From NCBI RefSeq assembly GCF_000236905.1, contig NC_016522.1, positions 620,001 to 684,000 on the forward strand: DNA of 64,000 bases, given 5' to 3'. Origin of the DNA: Tetrapisispora phaffii CBS 4417 (taxonomy: Eukaryota; Ascomycota; Saccharomycetes; Saccharomycetales; Saccharomycetaceae). The first letter of the stretch is position 1, and every line of letters begins with the position of its first letter. The notes under the pieces were generated by a model. The model did no database searches. It was not told the origin of the DNA and saw only the letters and a program-made list of their open reading frames with translations. The translations under genes and the position numbers were made by a program. Shown one piece after another: positions 10,971 to 22,331 of this stretch.

Positions 10971-13900
10971 ATGGCTGTTCAACAGAAGAGTGCTTCTGAA
11001 AGATATCAGAAGATATCTCAATTAGAACATATTTTGAAAAGACCTGATACATATATTGGTTCTGTCGAAATACAAGAACAAGAGCAATGGATATATGATA
11101 ATGAGCTTGATTGCATGATTGAAAAACCAGTCAACATTGTTCCTGGTTTATTTAAAATATTCGATGAAATCCTTGTAAATGCTGCTGATAATAAAGTTCG
11201 TGATAAAAATATGAAACGTATAGATGTTGATATAAATGCTGAAGAAAATACTATATCAGTGAGAAATGATGGTAGAGGTATCCCCGTAGAAATTCATGAA
11301 AAAGAACAAATTTATATTCCAGAATTAATTTTTGGTCATCTTTTGACCTCGTCTAATTATGATGATGATGAGAAGAAAGTAACCGGTGGTAGAAACGGTT
11401 ACGGTGCCAAATTATGTAATATTTTTTCTACAGAATTTATTCTAGAAACTGCTGATTCCAAACATGCTAAAAAATATGTTCAAAAATGGGAAAATAATAT
11501 GACTACATGTCATCCACCAACTATTACAACTTACAAGAAAGGTCCGTCTTATACAAAAGTTACTTTCAAGCCTGACTTGAAGAGATTCAATATGGAAAAG
11601 TTAGATGATGATATATTGGGTGTTATGCGTCGTCGTGTTTATGATATCAATGGTTCTGTTAGAGATATCAATGTATATTTAAATGGTAATCATTTAAAAA
11701 TCAAAACATTCAAAAATTATATCGAGCTATATTTAAAATCACTTGAAAAAAAGAGACAAATTGATAATGGAGAAGATGCATCAGTGCAAGCTAATATTCC
11801 AACTATATTATATGAAAGAATTAATGATAGATGGGAAGTGGGTTTTGCAGCTTCTGATATTTCTTTCCAGCAAGTTTCTTTTGTTAACTCTATTGCAACT
11901 ACTACTGGTGGTACGCATGTTAATTACATTGCTGATCAAATTGTAAGAAAAGTTGGTGAAGTGTTGAAGAAAAAGAAGAATAACAAAAAAAATGTCAAAC
12001 CATTTCAGATTAAGAATAATATGTTTATATTCATCAATGCTTTAGTAGAAAATCCTGCTTTCACATCTCAAACTAAAGAACAACTAACGACCAGAGTGAA
12101 AGATTTTGGTTCTCGTTGTGAAGTCGGAGCCGACTTTATTACTAAGATAATGAAAACTGATTTTGCTACTAAAATTTATGAAATTGCTGATGCAAACGAT
12201 ACAAATGCTTTAAAGAAATCTGACGGTTCTCGTAAAAGTAGAATCACAGAGTATCCAAAATTAGAAGATGCTAATAAAGCTGGTACTAAGGAGGGTTACA
12301 AATGTACTTTAATTCTGACAGAGGGTGATTCTGCTTTGTCGCTAGCGGTCGCAGGTTTAGCTGTTGTTGGGAGAGATTATTATGGTTGTTATCCATTACG
12401 TGGTAAGATGTTAAATGTTAGGGAAGCAAGTGCTGATCAAATTCTAAAGAATGCTGAAATTCAAGCAATTAAAAAAATTATGGGTTTACAACATAAAAAG
12501 AAATACGAAGATGCATCTTCTTTACGTTACGGTCATCTAATGATCATGACCGATCAAGATCATGATGGTTCACATATCAAAGGTTTGATTATTAACTTCT
12601 TGGAAAGTTCATTCCCTGGTCTACTAGATATTCCAGAATTTTTAGTTGAATTTATTACTCCTATTATTAAAGTTACTATAACAAAACCACACAGAGAACA
12701 AATATCTTTCTATAATATGCCAGATTATGAACGTTGGAGAGAGGAAGAATCACAAAAATACACATGGAAGCAGAAGTATTACAAAGGTTTGGGTACTTCT
12801 TCTGGTCAAGAAGTTCGTGAGTATTTTGCAGATTTAGATACTCATTTGAAAAAATTCCATGCATTAGAAGGTAATGACAAGGATTTAATTGAACTAGCAT
12901 TTTCAAAGAAAAAAGCAGATGATCGTAAGGAATGGTTAAGATTATATGAACCGGGTACTGTATTAGACCCAACTTTAAAGGAAATCCCAATCAGTGATTT
13001 CATTAATAAAGAATTAATTCTGTTCTCTCTTGCAGATAATATAAGATCCATCCCTAGTGTACTTGATGGTTTAAAACCCGGTCAAAGAAAAGTCATGTAT
13101 GGTTGTTTCAAACGTAACTTAGTAAGCGAAATCAAAGTTGCTCAATTAGCACCTTATGTCAGTGAGTGTACTGCATATCATCATGGTGAACAGTCTTTAG
13201 CTCAAACAATCATCAGTTTAGCTCAAAATTTTGTTGGTGCAAGTAATATTTATCTATTAAAACCTAATGGTGCTTTCGGTACCAGAGCTACTGGTGGTAA
13301 AGATGCTGCTGCTGCGAGATATATTTATACACAGTTAAGCAAAATAACTAGAAAAATTTTCCACCCATCAGATGATACATTATATAAGTATGTCCAAGAA
13401 GATGAAAAAACTGTGGAACCAGAGTGGTATCTGCCAATTTTACCTATGGTGTTGGTAAACGGTACTGAAGGTATTGGTACTGGTTGGAGTACTAGTATTC
13501 CTCCATTTAATCCAAAAGATATTATTAAAAATCTAAAACATTTGATGAATGGTGAGGAAATGGAAGAAATGCACCCTTGGTTCAGAGGTTGGACTGGTTC
13601 TCTGGAACGTATCGATCCACAGAGGTACAGGCTTTTTGGTAAAATTGAACAAACTGGTCCAACAACATTAGAAATCACGGAATTACCTGCCAGAGTATGG
13701 ACTTCAACTATTAAAGAATACTTATTACTGGGATTAAGTGGTAATGATAAAACCAAGGCTTGGATCAAAGATATGGAAGAACAGCATAGCGATGCCATTA
13801 AGTTTATTATCAAATTAACTCCAGAAGAAATGTCGAAGACGAGAAAAATCGGTTTCTATGATAGGTTTAAATTGGTTTCTAGTATCAGTTTAAATAATAT

Positions 13901-15239
13901 GGTTGCTTTTGATCCTCACGGTAAAATTAAAAAATATGAGACACCACAGGAAATTCTACAAGAGTTTTACTACGTTAGATTAGAATATTACCAAAAGAGA
14001 AAGGATTACATGTGTGAAAGACTACAATGGGTTCTTGAAAAAATTTCCTATCAAGTTAAGTTCATTAAAATGATCATTGATAGAGAGTTAATTGTTACCA
14101 ATAAACCAAAAAAATTAGTTATCAAAGAACTAACCGAATTAGGATTTCCACGAATTAATAAAATTGGTAAACCATTTTATGGTGAAATTAAAGAAGAATC
14201 AGAAGAAGGAATTGAAGACGTATCCGATGAAGAAAGCGACCAAAATGGTAATGATGATTCGTTAGTAAATGGTCCTGAAGAACAATACGGTAATTATGAT
14301 TACTTGTTAGGTATGAAGATTTGGTCCTTAACCAAAGAAAGATACGAAAAGTTATCGCAACAAAAGAAAGAAAAAGAAATTGAATTGGAAGAACTGTTAA
14401 AATTATCAGCACAAGATTTGTGGGTTATTGACTTAGACGCTTTCGATGAAGCATATGAAACCTTTATGGCCGATGATGCATTTGCTCGTAATGATGACAA
14501 ATCAGGAAAGGGTAAGCGTAAGAGAGGAGGTGATGATGATGAATACAGTCCTAAGGGCAAAGCAAAAAAGACTAAGAAACTTTCAAAAATCAAAATTGAG
14601 GATCAAAACTTCAAAAGAAAGCTGCTTGCCCCATCTTCCAATGTCAAAGCAAAGAAAGTGGTACCAAAAATCAAATCTGAATCTAGTGTTGAACCAAGCG
14701 CAACCCCTATTGTTGCTGACGGTGAGACACCAACTATTAATATCAAATCTGAAGATGCAAACACCAATGAAGGTAATGTGCTTACTACTGTGCCCATATC
14801 ATCAGACGTAACTACCGCTGTTTCATCCACTCTATTCGATGAAAACAAATCTAGCGAAGATAAATCGAATGACAACGATAACGACTCATTAAAGTTAAGT
14901 ACATTCTCAAGTAAATTCAAGAAGCTTTCGGAAGATTTCGATAACGTTAAAAGTGAAGCACTAAAGAGTGAAATTACCAAACCAGTAGTCACTGCAGCTA
15001 AAAAGAACAGAACCAAAGCTACTATTACTATCACAGATGATGAAGAAGAATCTGGAGAAAGTAATATCGACAGTGATGTGGATGATGATATTCCTTTAAA
15101 ACCAAGAACAAAAAGAGCTGCTAGAGCAACCACAACAGCTAAAAAATCATATACTGAGACAGTCGATCTATCAGATGATAGTTTTGTAGAAGAAGAAGAA
15201 GAAGATATTGGATCAGATGAATCTTTTAATGATGAATAA
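10971..15239 (+). CDS. TOP2: DNA topoisomerase II
   Basis: Nuclear type IIA topoisomerase that passes one duplex through a double-strand break using ATP; needed to decatenate sister chromatids. It has 1422 residues (1428 in S. cerevisiae). Seen: N-terminal GHKL ATPase with EILVNAADN and GGRNGYGAKLCNIF, TOPRIM motif EGDSALSLAVAG near 450 with the metal triad DQDHDGSH near 527, and the breakage-reunion domain with active-site Tyr784 in the segment AARYIYTQL. After about residue 1170 the tail is rich in Lys, Asp, Glu and Ser (KGKRKRGGDDDEY, KKTKKLSKIKIED and acidic serine clusters), as in the regulated yeast C-terminal domain. The tricalbin gene follows as in S. cerevisiae YNL088W-YNL087W. The 5' flank is a decayed region, so TOP2 starts a new synteny block. 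Confidence 0.98.
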   Translation: MAVQQKSASERYQKISQLEHILKRPDTYIGSVEIQEQEQWIYDNELDCMIEKPVNIVPGLFKIFDEILVNAADNKVRDKNMKRIDVDINAEENTISVRNDGRGIPVEIHEKEQIYIPELIFGHLLTSSNYDDDEKKVTGGRNGYGAKLCNIFSTEFILETADSKHAKKYVQKWENNMTTCHPPTITTYKKGPSYTKVTFKPDLKRFNMEKLDDDILGVMRRRVYDINGSVRDINVYLNGNHLKIKTFKNYIELYLKSLEKKRQIDNGEDASVQANIPTILYERINDRWEVGFAASDISFQQVSFVNSIATTTGGTHVNYIADQIVRKVGEVLKKKKNNKKNVKPFQIKNNMFIFINALVENPAFTSQTKEQLTTRVKDFGSRCEVGADFITKIMKTDFATKIYEIADANDTNALKKSDGSRKSRITEYPKLEDANKAGTKEGYKCTLILTEGDSALSLAVAGLAVVGRDYYGCYPLRGKMLNVREASADQILKNAEIQAIKKIMGLQHKKKYEDASSLRYGHLMIMTDQDHDGSHIKGLIINFLESSFPGLLDIPEFLVEFITPIIKVTITKPHREQISFYNMPDYERWREEESQKYTWKQKYYKGLGTSSGQEVREYFADLDTHLKKFHALEGNDKDLIELAFSKKKADDRKEWLRLYEPGTVLDPTLKEIPISDFINKELILFSLADNIRSIPSVLDGLKPGQRKVMYGCFKRNLVSEIKVAQLAPYVSECTAYHHGEQSLAQTIISLAQNFVGASNIYLLKPNGAFGTRATGGKDAAAARYIYTQLSKITRKIFHPSDDTLYKYVQEDEKTVEPEWYLPILPMVLVNGTEGIGTGWSTSIPPFNPKDIIKNLKHLMNGEEMEEMHPWFRGWTGSLERIDPQRYRLFGKIEQTGPTTLEITELPARVWTSTIKEYLLLGLSGNDKTKAWIKDMEEQHSDAIKFIIKLTPEEMSKTRKIGFYDRFKLVSSISLNNMVAFDPHGKIKKYETPQEILQEFYYVRLEYYQKRKDYMCERLQWVLEKISYQVKFIKMIIDRELIVTNKPKKLVIKELTELGFPRINKIGKPFYGEIKEESEEGIEDVSDEESDQNGNDDSLVNGPEEQYGNYDYLLGMKIWSLTKERYEKLSQQKKEKEIELEELLKLSAQDLWVIDLDAFDEAYETFMADDAFARNDDKSGKGKRKRGGDDDEYSPKGKAKKTKKLSKIKIEDQNFKRKLLAPSSNVKAKKVVPKIKSESSVEPSATPIVADGETPTINIKSEDANTNEGNVLTTVPISSDVTTAVSSTLFDENKSSEDKSNDNDNDSLKLSTFSSKFKKLSEDFDNVKSEALKSEITKPVVTAAKKNRTKATITITDDEEESGESNIDSDVDDDIPLKPRTKRAARATTTAKKSYTETVDLSDDSFVEEEEEDIGSDESFNDE

Positions 15240-16101
15240 AATCTTAATATAAAGTAATGATGGTACTAATCAATAAAGACATTTTTGAGCACAAAAGAAA
15301 TACAAACTTTCCACCATCACTTATCCAATTTAGAAGGGTACCATATCATATACCCGAATTTAATCATTATGTACTTTATACCTTTTGTGATATACTAATA
15401 ATTTTTTAGAAAAAGCAGTAATTATTTTTTTATGATGCTAAGTAAAACCCTCTTAGATGATAAATGAAATGAACATTATGTAAAAGGGCCCTCTCTTTTT
15501 CCAGACAAACCATTTTATTTTTTTTTTTTTTTTTTACTAATTTTCAATTTAAATTAATACAAGTTGTAGATTTTGAGGATATATCCTGATAGTTTTGCCT
15601 CTATTTCACTATAAGTGAAGGTTCTATATTTCTTTGTTTGTGTAAAATAGTTACCTCTCTCGCATCACCTGAACTGAGAATGTCAACATTTTTCATCTTT
15701 GGTGTATTGACTTCAGTACGCGCTCCTTAGACCAAACTCTTTGCGGAGTTGTGAAAATGATACGGAGAAGTGCTGTGGTGTGTATAGTTATTACAACAAC
15801 CAAAAATGTGGGATTATTTCCCAAGATATAAATATGAAATTATATATAAATTCAATTGTAACATACACAATTTCTTCCTTCTTTTTGATGATAGTTCACA
15901 TTGTAACAATAGTTGCATACAAGGTATATCGTAAGTGCTTTATTATATAATTGTATAACAATTTTAAGAATAATTGCAAAGGGGTTTTTTTTGTCATTTA
16001 TTTCTCTTAAGACAAAATATAAAGAAGAAAGATATTCAATTGACGCGAATTGGAACAATTAATACTGTTGAATAAAATATTGTCCCAAAATCTTATCTTT
16101 C
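15240..16101. other. TOP2-TCB intergenic region with an 18-base T tract
   Basis: This is 862 bases with no convincing gene. It contains a run of 18 T at 15518-15535, a typical nucleosome-depleting poly(dA:dT) tract of a yeast promoter. A short open frame of 69 codons here has no recognisable features and is left out. Confidence 0.55.
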
Positions 16102-19100
16102 TTGAATAAGAATATCAATATGACGACAGTAGCCAACCCCACTAATATCGATATTTCTGATAACACTGATGGCATTGAAGATATCGTTAAGCAAATTAAA
16201 AACTCCTCTAGTGATTCTGTCCTAAAAAATGGACAAAAAGATAATTCTCCTCCAAGTGGTTTGTCTAGAACCAAGACTAGTATCAATATTTCAGAAGAGA
16301 AGGTTGCAAATATTAGTGCAAGCGAAGAGAAAGGTTCCAGACAACGTAAAGAGGCAAGTTACGTTGGTTGGAAACAAATTGGAGGATGGGAAGAAAGCGA
16401 TGCCTTAACTGCAGAAGATGAATTGCTTGATCTGAATAAAGAAACTCCTTTAGATAACTTTATCCCAGATAAATTCTATGGTGATTGGTATCATAGCGTT
16501 GCTATATTTGCCATTGGTGGTATCTTATCTTTCACTATTGGATATTTCAAATTACCTTTATCTATTACATTTTTTGTTATTATTGTAAGTTCTGTATTTT
16601 ACAGAATTTCTGTCAAGACATATAGAGCTTCTATCAGAGATTTGGTGCAAAGGGAGTTTACGGTACAGAACATTGATGATGATTACGAATCAATGGAATG
16701 GGTTAATAATTTCTTAGATAAATTTTGGCCAAAGATTGAACCAAACGTCTCACAAATGGTCGTCGCTCAGGTTAATGATCTTTTAGCAACAAATGAACAA
16801 ATACCAGCGTTTATTAAAGCTCTTTGGATAGATCAATTTACTTTGGGTGTGAAACCACCAAGAATTGATCTTGTTAAAACTTTCCAAAATACAGATAATG
16901 ACGTCGTCGTAATGGATTGGGGTGTTTCTTTTACTCCACACGACTTAACTGATTTAAATGCAAAGCAAATGAAAAATTTCATTAATCAAAAGTGTGTTAT
17001 TAAAGCTAAGTTGTTTGGGTTAACATTACCAGTCTCAGTTTCAGATATCGCTTTCAAGGCAACAGCTAGAATAAGTTTGAAATTAATGACCCCATTTCCA
17101 CATGTAGAAACGGCCAATGTTCAACTATTAGAAGTTCCTGATATTGATTTTTATGCTTTATTGTTCGGGGATTCAATTTTTAACACCGAAGTATTAGCTA
17201 TTCCTGGTTTAATGACAATGATACAAAAAATGGCTAAAAAATACATGGCTCCAATGTTGTTACCTCCATTTTCTTTACAATTTAATATTCCACAATTATT
17301 ATCTGGTTCTGCCTTATCAATTGGTGTATTAGAAGTTACTGTTAAGAATGCTAAAAACATTAGACGTGCATCCACTCTTGTTGGTGATTCAATCGATCCA
17401 TATTTAATGTTTGAAATTAACGGTAAAAAAACTGGTAAAACTAGAATTGTAAGGGATACTTTAAACCCAGTTTGGAATGAAACCTTATATATTCTTCTAG
17501 GAACTTTTACTGACCCACTATCTATAACACTATGGGACAAACGTGAAAAGTTAAAAGACAAGGTTCTTGGTAGAATCGAATACAATTTGAATTCTCTACA
17601 TGATGCTCATTTCCAAAGAAATATTAATGTAAATTTTTTAAGAAATTCAAGATCAGTTGGTGAATTGAATTTAGATTTACACTTTTACCCAACATTAACA
17701 CCAAAAGTATTACCTGATGGTACTGAAGAAGGGTCACCTGATTTAAATACTGGTATTTCAAAAATTGTTATCGAAGAAGCTTATGGTTTAGATAAGCCAG
17801 GCAACAAAGTTTGTGCTTATGTGGAAGTATATTCTGCTGGTGAATTATTATTTAGCACAGATAAAGCTGAGGGTATTGATGTCATCAAGTGGAATAAAAG
17901 CTATGAGTCAGTTATTATGGATCGCCGTAAAACAAAATATAAGATCGTAGTTAAAAATTCTAAAAATGGTGAAGTTATCAGTAGTACTCTTCAATCTTTG
18001 AATGATTTAATCGACAGAACTGAAATTGATAGGAAACGTATCCCATTGAATAATTGTAAGGGCCAACTGAAAATTACAGTGTATTGGAAACCTGTTGCCA
18101 TGGATTTAGGGTCTAGTGCTATTGCATACACACCACCAATCGGTGTTGTCAGAATTTTTATTAATAAGGCATGGGACTTAAAGAACTTAGAGACTATAGG
18201 CAAGATCGATCCTTACGTAAATGTTTTAGTTAATGGTGTTCCAAAGGGTAGAACTCCAGAGATAGAGCAAACATTGAGTCCTGTTTGGAATACCGCCATT
18301 TATGTTGCTGTTACATCTCCAAATCAAAGAATAACTCTTGACTGTATGGATGTCGAGACAGCTGATACGGACCGTTCTGTAGGAAAAGTTGATTTGAAAG
18401 TTTTGGACTTATTTCAAAAAGATGAAAATGATAAGTATATGAAAATAATTAACGATGAGCCAATTACAAGTCGTCTAATAACCAAAAAAGGCATTAAAGG
18501 AAGCATAAGGTACAGCACATCTTTTTATCCTGCATTACCAGTTTTGACTTTAGAAGAGATTGAAGATTTAGATCAAATAAAAGAAAAGAAAAAGAAGCTT
18601 TTGGAAAAGAAGTTTTTAACAGATGAAGCTCAAATGACAGCGGAACAAAAAGAAAAGTTTAAGAATCAAGAAAATGCAATCCAAGACATGGAAGAAATGT
18701 ACGGAAACAAAGAGCAACTAGATTTGAGTCAACTGATATCTTATAATTCCGGTGTGTTATCAATTTCTGTTTTAGATGGTGAATTACCAATTCCTGGCTT
18801 ATATGTACAAGCTTTCTTTGATGCCAACGGTTATGCTCGTTTTACAAGTCCTAAAATATCGACTAGAACCATAAAGACCGGATGGACTGGTGATGTGATG
18901 ATCAAAGAATTAGAATGGTCAATAACAACCTTAAGAGTTACTAAACACAAAAATAATAATAAGGTTGAGGAGTGTTTATGTGAAGTCACAATCCCTACTA
19001 TAGAACTAGTTAAAAATTGTTTCTATAGGCCATCTTTCTTAAACCTGGCTGGGGCACATACAGCTAAACTTATGATCCAAACTTCGTGGTTCCCAATCGA

Positions 19101-19743
19101 TACAGATACATTACCTGAATCTGATTTGATCGTGAATACTGGTGATCTAACTATCACTGTTAAGGGTGCTGAAAACCTTATATCAGCTGATAACAATGGG
19201 TTTTCAGATCCATACGTTAAACTCTATTTAAATGATGAAGAAGACTGTTTTTTTAAGAGTAAAACCCAAAAAAAACAACTAAATCCAACTTGGAATGAAA
19301 CCACTACAATTGTTTTAGATAACAGAGTCAATGAAAAATTAAGAATTAAGGTGATGGACTGGGATGCTGGTAATTTTAATGATCTAATAGGTACAGGTGT
19401 AATTTCATTATCTGATGTCAAACCTTCTGGTGTTACTAATATGGATGTTCCTATCACTGATCCAGATGGTGGAGATGGTGGTGTATTGCACTTAAGTTTC
19501 GAATTTGATCCTAAGTACGCATTGACTATTAAGAAAAAAGAAACTAAAGTCGGTGATTTTGCATCAAAGAGTCTTGGCACTGGTCTAAGAGTCGGTACCA
19601 CAGTGGTTGGTGCTGGTCTTGGTACTGGTTTGAAGGCTGGCTCTACTGTTGTTGACACATTTGGAAGTGTTGGAAAATTCGGTATAGGATTATTCGGCAA
19701 AAAGAAGAATAAGCATGATGCCTCTTTTGAACCCGAAGTGTAA
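16102..19743 (+). CDS. TCB2: Tricalbin, ER-plasma membrane tether (Tcb1/Tcb2 type)
   Basis: Integral ER protein (extended-synaptotagmin family) that tethers cortical ER to the plasma membrane and moves lipids. It has 1213 residues; yeast Tcb1 and Tcb2 are about 1180. Seen: a soluble N-terminus of about 125 residues, a hydrophobic hairpin at about 128-168, an SMP lipid-transfer domain at about 190-400, and C2 domains beginning near 403 (VLEVTVKNAKNIRRA), 679 (VVRIFINKAWDLKNL) and 1012 (LTITVKGAENLISAD); the last keeps the calcium-loop Asp residues (SDPYVKL, MDWDAG). A less typical C2-like segment lies between. The tail is basic (KKKNKHD). TCB1 and TCB2 are duplicates; TOP2 upstream favours TCB2, but OST3 downstream is the TCB1 neighbour, so the gene may be orthologous to either. 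Confidence 0.93.
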   Translation: MNKNINMTTVANPTNIDISDNTDGIEDIVKQIKNSSSDSVLKNGQKDNSPPSGLSRTKTSINISEEKVANISASEEKGSRQRKEASYVGWKQIGGWEESDALTAEDELLDLNKETPLDNFIPDKFYGDWYHSVAIFAIGGILSFTIGYFKLPLSITFFVIIVSSVFYRISVKTYRASIRDLVQREFTVQNIDDDYESMEWVNNFLDKFWPKIEPNVSQMVVAQVNDLLATNEQIPAFIKALWIDQFTLGVKPPRIDLVKTFQNTDNDVVVMDWGVSFTPHDLTDLNAKQMKNFINQKCVIKAKLFGLTLPVSVSDIAFKATARISLKLMTPFPHVETANVQLLEVPDIDFYALLFGDSIFNTEVLAIPGLMTMIQKMAKKYMAPMLLPPFSLQFNIPQLLSGSALSIGVLEVTVKNAKNIRRASTLVGDSIDPYLMFEINGKKTGKTRIVRDTLNPVWNETLYILLGTFTDPLSITLWDKREKLKDKVLGRIEYNLNSLHDAHFQRNINVNFLRNSRSVGELNLDLHFYPTLTPKVLPDGTEEGSPDLNTGISKIVIEEAYGLDKPGNKVCAYVEVYSAGELLFSTDKAEGIDVIKWNKSYESVIMDRRKTKYKIVVKNSKNGEVISSTLQSLNDLIDRTEIDRKRIPLNNCKGQLKITVYWKPVAMDLGSSAIAYTPPIGVVRIFINKAWDLKNLETIGKIDPYVNVLVNGVPKGRTPEIEQTLSPVWNTAIYVAVTSPNQRITLDCMDVETADTDRSVGKVDLKVLDLFQKDENDKYMKIINDEPITSRLITKKGIKGSIRYSTSFYPALPVLTLEEIEDLDQIKEKKKKLLEKKFLTDEAQMTAEQKEKFKNQENAIQDMEEMYGNKEQLDLSQLISYNSGVLSISVLDGELPIPGLYVQAFFDANGYARFTSPKISTRTIKTGWTGDVMIKELEWSITTLRVTKHKNNNKVEECLCEVTIPTIELVKNCFYRPSFLNLAGAHTAKLMIQTSWFPIDTDTLPESDLIVNTGDLTITVKGAENLISADNNGFSDPYVKLYLNDEEDCFFKSKTQKKQLNPTWNETTTIVLDNRVNEKLRIKVMDWDAGNFNDLIGTGVISLSDVKPSGVTNMDVPITDPDGGDGGVLHLSFEFDPKYALTIKKKETKVGDFASKSLGTGLRVGTTVVGAGLGTGLKAGSTVVDTFGSVGKFGIGLFGKKKNKHDASFEPEV

Positions 19744-19896
19744 TGAAATTATAAATTTTTTAAAATTTTGTTCCATATATGATAGGATATATCTTATATA
19801 ATTTAATTTAAACTAGATTTAAAATATATGTATTGTGTATTACTTCAATGAAATTGTTAGTTTACTTACCTAAAAATAGAAGATCCACGTAAAAGA

Positions 19897-20955
19897 TTAT
19901 TTCCTACGGAATAAAGAAGAAAGCTTCGCAACTTGAAATGGATAGCTTGATTGTTTGACTTTATAAATAGATGTGAAACCTGCAACAAAGACATAAAATG
20001 CAAATGATAAAGTAATTGGCATTAATACTGTAATAATTTTTGACGCATGTTTCTCACCTTTTAAAAATTCTTTCAACGGTTTTTGACCTGCTACAAGGGT
20101 AACCAAAACGATGGTAAACGAGACATATAACAAAGCAACTATCTGTGATTCAATTGCAAATTGTGCTTGTAATTGACCTGGAATGAAGTACATTATATCA
20201 CCTTCTTTATTAACACCGGCATATCTTGGGTTCTTAATGGTATTAAACATATAACCACTTATCATTAATATTATGAAAGATGTTAATAAGGCAGCTTTGG
20301 AAACATTAGAATGAAAGACAGAATAAATAAAGTTTCTATATCTTTTAATTATAAAAACAACTGTGAATGTCATAAATACAGTCCATAGCAAAGATGAATA
20401 ATCTGTTGGTTCATAATATTTAATATCATAAATTTGCGTAGCAGTTTTAATCTTTGTTAGAAGGTCATTTATTCTTACTTCTGTGTTTGTTGTTTGAATT
20501 GTAAATTTCTCAAAATCATCCATTAAACCGTCTGGTCTAAATAAGATAAATCTTGGAACATCCTCAATTTTATAATATTTAATCAAATCTGGCATGCTAC
20601 GGACATTTCTAATGTTAACCTCAAAGAAGAATAAACTTTTTGATTTATCCTCGTTAGATTGACCATTTGGATGATCTTTATACCATGACTTGACAAAATG
20701 TATGTATTCGCTTTCAAACTCACGACAAATTTTACATTTGACTTTTGGATCCGTAGCAGTAAATAATACTACTACATAACCTTCTCTTTGTGTATTTAAT
20801 AACTGTTCTTTATTTTGGTCATTCAATTGAATAATATGATTTGGACTCTCTAATGCCAATTTTGCCAATTCAGAATTAGACAAACCATATACCGAGTAAG
20901 TCAAAACAGATAAACATATTACTGCATATTGAATAACTGATGCAGATAACTTCAT
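19897..20955 (-). CDS. OST3: Oligosaccharyltransferase subunit Ost3
   Basis: ER membrane subunit of the oligosaccharyltransferase complex with a lumenal thioredoxin fold that holds substrate cysteines for N-glycosylation. It has 352 residues (350 in yeast). Seen: signal peptide at residues 1-25, thioredoxin-like domain with CKIC (Cys74, Cys77), the VPRFILFRP strand, then four membrane segments starting near 185, 220, 265 and 305. The blocks ISGYMFNTIKNPRYAGV and IMYFIPGQLQAQFAIESQ match yeast Ost3. In S. cerevisiae OST3 (YOR085W) lies by TCB1 with this same relative orientation, while MKT1 lies by TCB2, so the order here combines two duplicated regions. The paralogue Ost6 is less similar. Confidence 0.92.
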   Translation of the reverse strand: MKLSASVIQYAVICLSVLTYSVYGLSNSELAKLALESPNHIIQLNDQNKEQLLNTQREGYVVVLFTATDPKVKCKICREFESEYIHFVKSWYKDHPNGQSNEDKSKSLFFFEVNIRNVRSMPDLIKYYKIEDVPRFILFRPDGLMDDFEKFTIQTTNTEVRINDLLTKIKTATQIYDIKYYEPTDYSSLLWTVFMTFTVVFIIKRYRNFIYSVFHSNVSKAALLTSFIILMISGYMFNTIKNPRYAGVNKEGDIMYFIPGQLQAQFAIESQIVALLYVSFTIVLVTLVAGQKPLKEFLKGEKHASKIITVLMPITLSFAFYVFVAGFTSIYKVKQSSYPFQVAKLSSLFRRK

Positions 20956-22331
20956 TTTGCTTAACTTTATATTATCCCACTGAGATAAACTTCTTTCAAT
21001 GGAGCTGAATAATCAAACTATCACTCAATTTATTTCGTACAAACTAATCGAAAGTAGGAAACAATTTAACAATAATAGAAAAGTGAGACTGATTCAATTG
21101 GACAATTGGAGCTTGAACAGAATCCTTATAATTTAGCTATGGCTTTATAATTGTAAAAATACCTTCAACTGTTCAAAGTAAGATAACTTTTCATTAAACG
21201 GAACTGGTTCTGCCAACAAGCACCAAAAACGTAATAGCTCAATTAGCTATAAAAATAAAGTAGCCGGGTAAAGTATTGTTTTTGGTACTAAAAAATGACA
21301 AGAACGGTAGTAGAACCATAAAAGCATAAACCAACCACCAAAGATAAACTAATATTTAAATGGAAGTCTTAATAACTCCATCTAAACTACGAAAACAGAC
21401 GAAACGACAATAACACTACCATTCTCTATAAGGATACATTTCTTTTAAACGTAGTGTGTTCAATGAACAATTTTTTTACTTTTGACATCGGCGGTTAAAA
21501 TATAATAAAGGAAGCATAATATATATGTTATAGCTGTGGATGATATTGGAAGTATAAACTGCACATTCACCTGTATAGCTAACAACAATAATATCATGAC
21601 AATTTCTCATAATTTCATATGTTGTTATTATTAATTAGTTCTACTAGGTGCCCTGGTGTTATCTGTTCTTAGAGCAGAAAAATTTCTTTTCACGGTAAAA
21701 TCATTTTATGGATCTGAGTTTTCAGTAAAATAAAATTTTAAGACGTGTTTAAATTGCTTTAGATTATCATTAAATGGTTATCACCACTTTATAGCAATAA
21801 AGATGCACATCTTTGTGTTTCTTTAGAAGATTGGTCATGGAAATAGAGTGTAATCTCTTTTTATAATGTGTCGCTAATGCAAACTTAATATGTCATTATT
21901 AACGGGATTGTTGTCCCTACAAAAAATTCGACCGAAACAAACATTTCAAATTTCAAACAATCAGAAAACTGATAAAACAAGGTTTAGAATCTTGATCACT
22001 CCAGATTTTGAAGTTTTTGTATTTGCTGAGATATTGACTTTAGATTTCAATATTCACATTGTGATAATTACAAGTTAATTAACAGTTTCAAAATATTATA
22101 TTGTCGATTTGAGTTTTGTTTTGTTGTCTTATTGATAGAGCGCAATATCCACAGTACTTCTTACATTTATTGGCACTGTTAATTTAACTCTATTCGTGAC
22201 TCTGCAGGGTTTCCATTTTATTAAGTTTAACTTCTATCTAAGCAAAAATTATTATAGGAATATAATCAAGAATTATATACTAATTAATAATATCCCGGAA
22301 TTTCTAAATTAATAGAATTTGTCATATTACA
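20956..22331. other. Divergent OST3-MKT1 intergenic region
   Basis: This is 1.38 kb between divergently transcribed genes, with a Reb1 site near the OST3 side (listed separately). A 62-codon open frame at 21890 has no recognisable features and is left out. SNN1, which lies between TCB2 and MKT1 in S. cerevisiae, is not present. Confidence 0.55.
21264..21271. promoter_or_regulatory. Reb1 site in OST3 promoter
   Basis: Exact CCGGGTAA (reverse complement of TTACCCGG), about 310 bases before the OST3 start. Reb1 is a general regulatory factor that clears nucleosomes. Confidence 0.65.

Noticed and set aside
14603..15133. 176-residue open frame opposite to the TOP2 tail
   Set aside because: It is a shadow of the Lys/Ser/Asp-rich TOP2 C-terminal region, which gives open frames on the other strand.
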